From positions 1 to 6,122 of the forward strand of contig JAKCDN010000195.1 in the NCBI GenBank assembly GCA_021841795.1: a DNA stretch of 6,122 nucleotides, given 5' to 3'. Both the position numbers and the translations under genes were made by a program. Of the stretch, positions 5,835 through 6,122 are shown in pieces. The stretch is from Acidobacteriota bacterium. Lineage in GTDB: Bacteria; Acidobacteriota; Terriglobia; Terriglobales; Acidobacteriaceae. The notes beneath the pieces are model-generated. The model saw only the letters and a program-made list of their open reading frames with translations, searched no databases and was not told the DNA's origin. The number at the start of each line of letters is the position of its first letter. Positions within the stretch are counted from its first letter, which is position 1.

Positions 5835-6122
5835 ATGCCGTCAATTGTCAAAACCCTCAAGGTGATCGCCGACCCCAACCGGCTCCGCATCCTCTTGCTT
5901 TTAAAGCATGAAGAGCTCTCCGTCGCCGAACTGCAGGAGATTCTGGCGATGGGCCAGAGCACCATCTCCACGCACCTCTCGCAGCTCAAACAGGCCAGCC
6001 TCGTCGAGGACCGCCGCACCGGCAAAAGCAATCTCTACCGTGTCTCTACCGGCATCTCGAACCACGCCGCCTTGAAAGAGCACGACCCCGTGCACGCCCT
6101 CAACGGACCAAAAGAAGTCGAG
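5835..6122 (+). CDS. ArsR-family winged-helix regulator, 5' part (3' end outside window); SahR-like by context
   Basis: The frame is open from the ATG at 5835 to the window edge, 96 residues without a stop. An in-frame TAA at 5820-5822 leaves only a TTG at 5829 as an alternative start. No Shine-Dalgarno is visible, so the message may be leaderless or weakly translated. The first 70 residues are a typical ArsR wHTH: VIADPNRLRILLLL (10-23), LSVAELQEIL (28-37), recognition helix at about 41-57 (GQSTISTHLSQLKQASLV), then the wing DRRTGKSNLYRV (59-70). The usual ELCVCDL metal-site cysteines are replaced by ELSVAEL and there is no Cys in the visible part, so a metal sensor is unlikely. The frame continues well past the wHTH (HAALKEHDPVHAL...), which fits a longer protein with a C-terminal effector domain. 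Divergence from ahcY-metF matches SahR, an ArsR-type repressor with a methyltransferase-like SAH-binding domain. That name is an inference, because the decisive domain is not in the window. Confidence 0.88.
   Translation, partial: MPSIVKTLKVIADPNRLRILLLLKHEELSVAELQEILAMGQSTISTHLSQLKQASLVEDRRTGKSNLYRVSTGISNHAALKEHDPVHALNGPKEVE

Overview
The window looks like chromosomal DNA from a GC-rich Gram-negative bacterium. I favour an acidobacterium (Terriglobia-like), on gene content and general impression: a DUF4397 protein next to a bacterial glutamine cyclotransferase, and a long-form AhcY followed by MetF. No ribosomal RNA or phylogenetic marker is present to prove it. There is no tRNA, rRNA, CRISPR array, insertion sequence or phage gene.

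Left part (1-2163, + strand): the 3' end of a DUF4397-type secreted or surface protein is followed 13 nt later by a glutaminyl-peptide cyclotransferase with a signal peptide, so the two are probably cotranscribed. After an 84-nt gap comes an unrecognised protein of about 210 residues with one N-terminal membrane helix.

Middle part (2132-3231, mostly - strand): a second unrecognised single-helix membrane protein (139 residues) converges on the first and overlaps it by 32 nt. Upstream of it on the same strand lies a 59-residue membrane protein with a good Shine-Dalgarno sequence. A terminator-like hairpin lies between these two genes. The remaining 330 nt up to metF hold a GC-rich dyad and one doubtful small + strand ORF.

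Right part (3232-6122): this is a methyl-cycle module. On the - strand, ahcY (S-adenosylhomocysteine hydrolase) is followed by metF (5,10-methylenetetrahydrofolate reductase), with a 97-nt spacer carrying an imperfect 21-nt inverted repeat. Diverging from ahcY is the 5' part of an ArsR-family winged-helix regulator that runs off the window and lacks the usual ArsR metal-site cysteines. The 202-nt divergent intergenic region has a run of four imperfect 8-bp direct repeats next to the regulator start and a potentially structured ahcY leader.

The genes fit together as follows. AhcY removes the methylation by-product SAH and yields homocysteine. MetF supplies the 5-methyl-THF used to remethylate homocysteine to methionine. 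The divergent regulator matches the arrangement of SahR, the SAH-responsive ArsR-type repressor of the methyl cycle described in Proteobacteria. The SahR assignment is an inference from context, because the effector domain is outside the window. I see no strong evidence for a wholly new system. The regulator/operator/leader region and the two unknown membrane proteins deserve the closest look.
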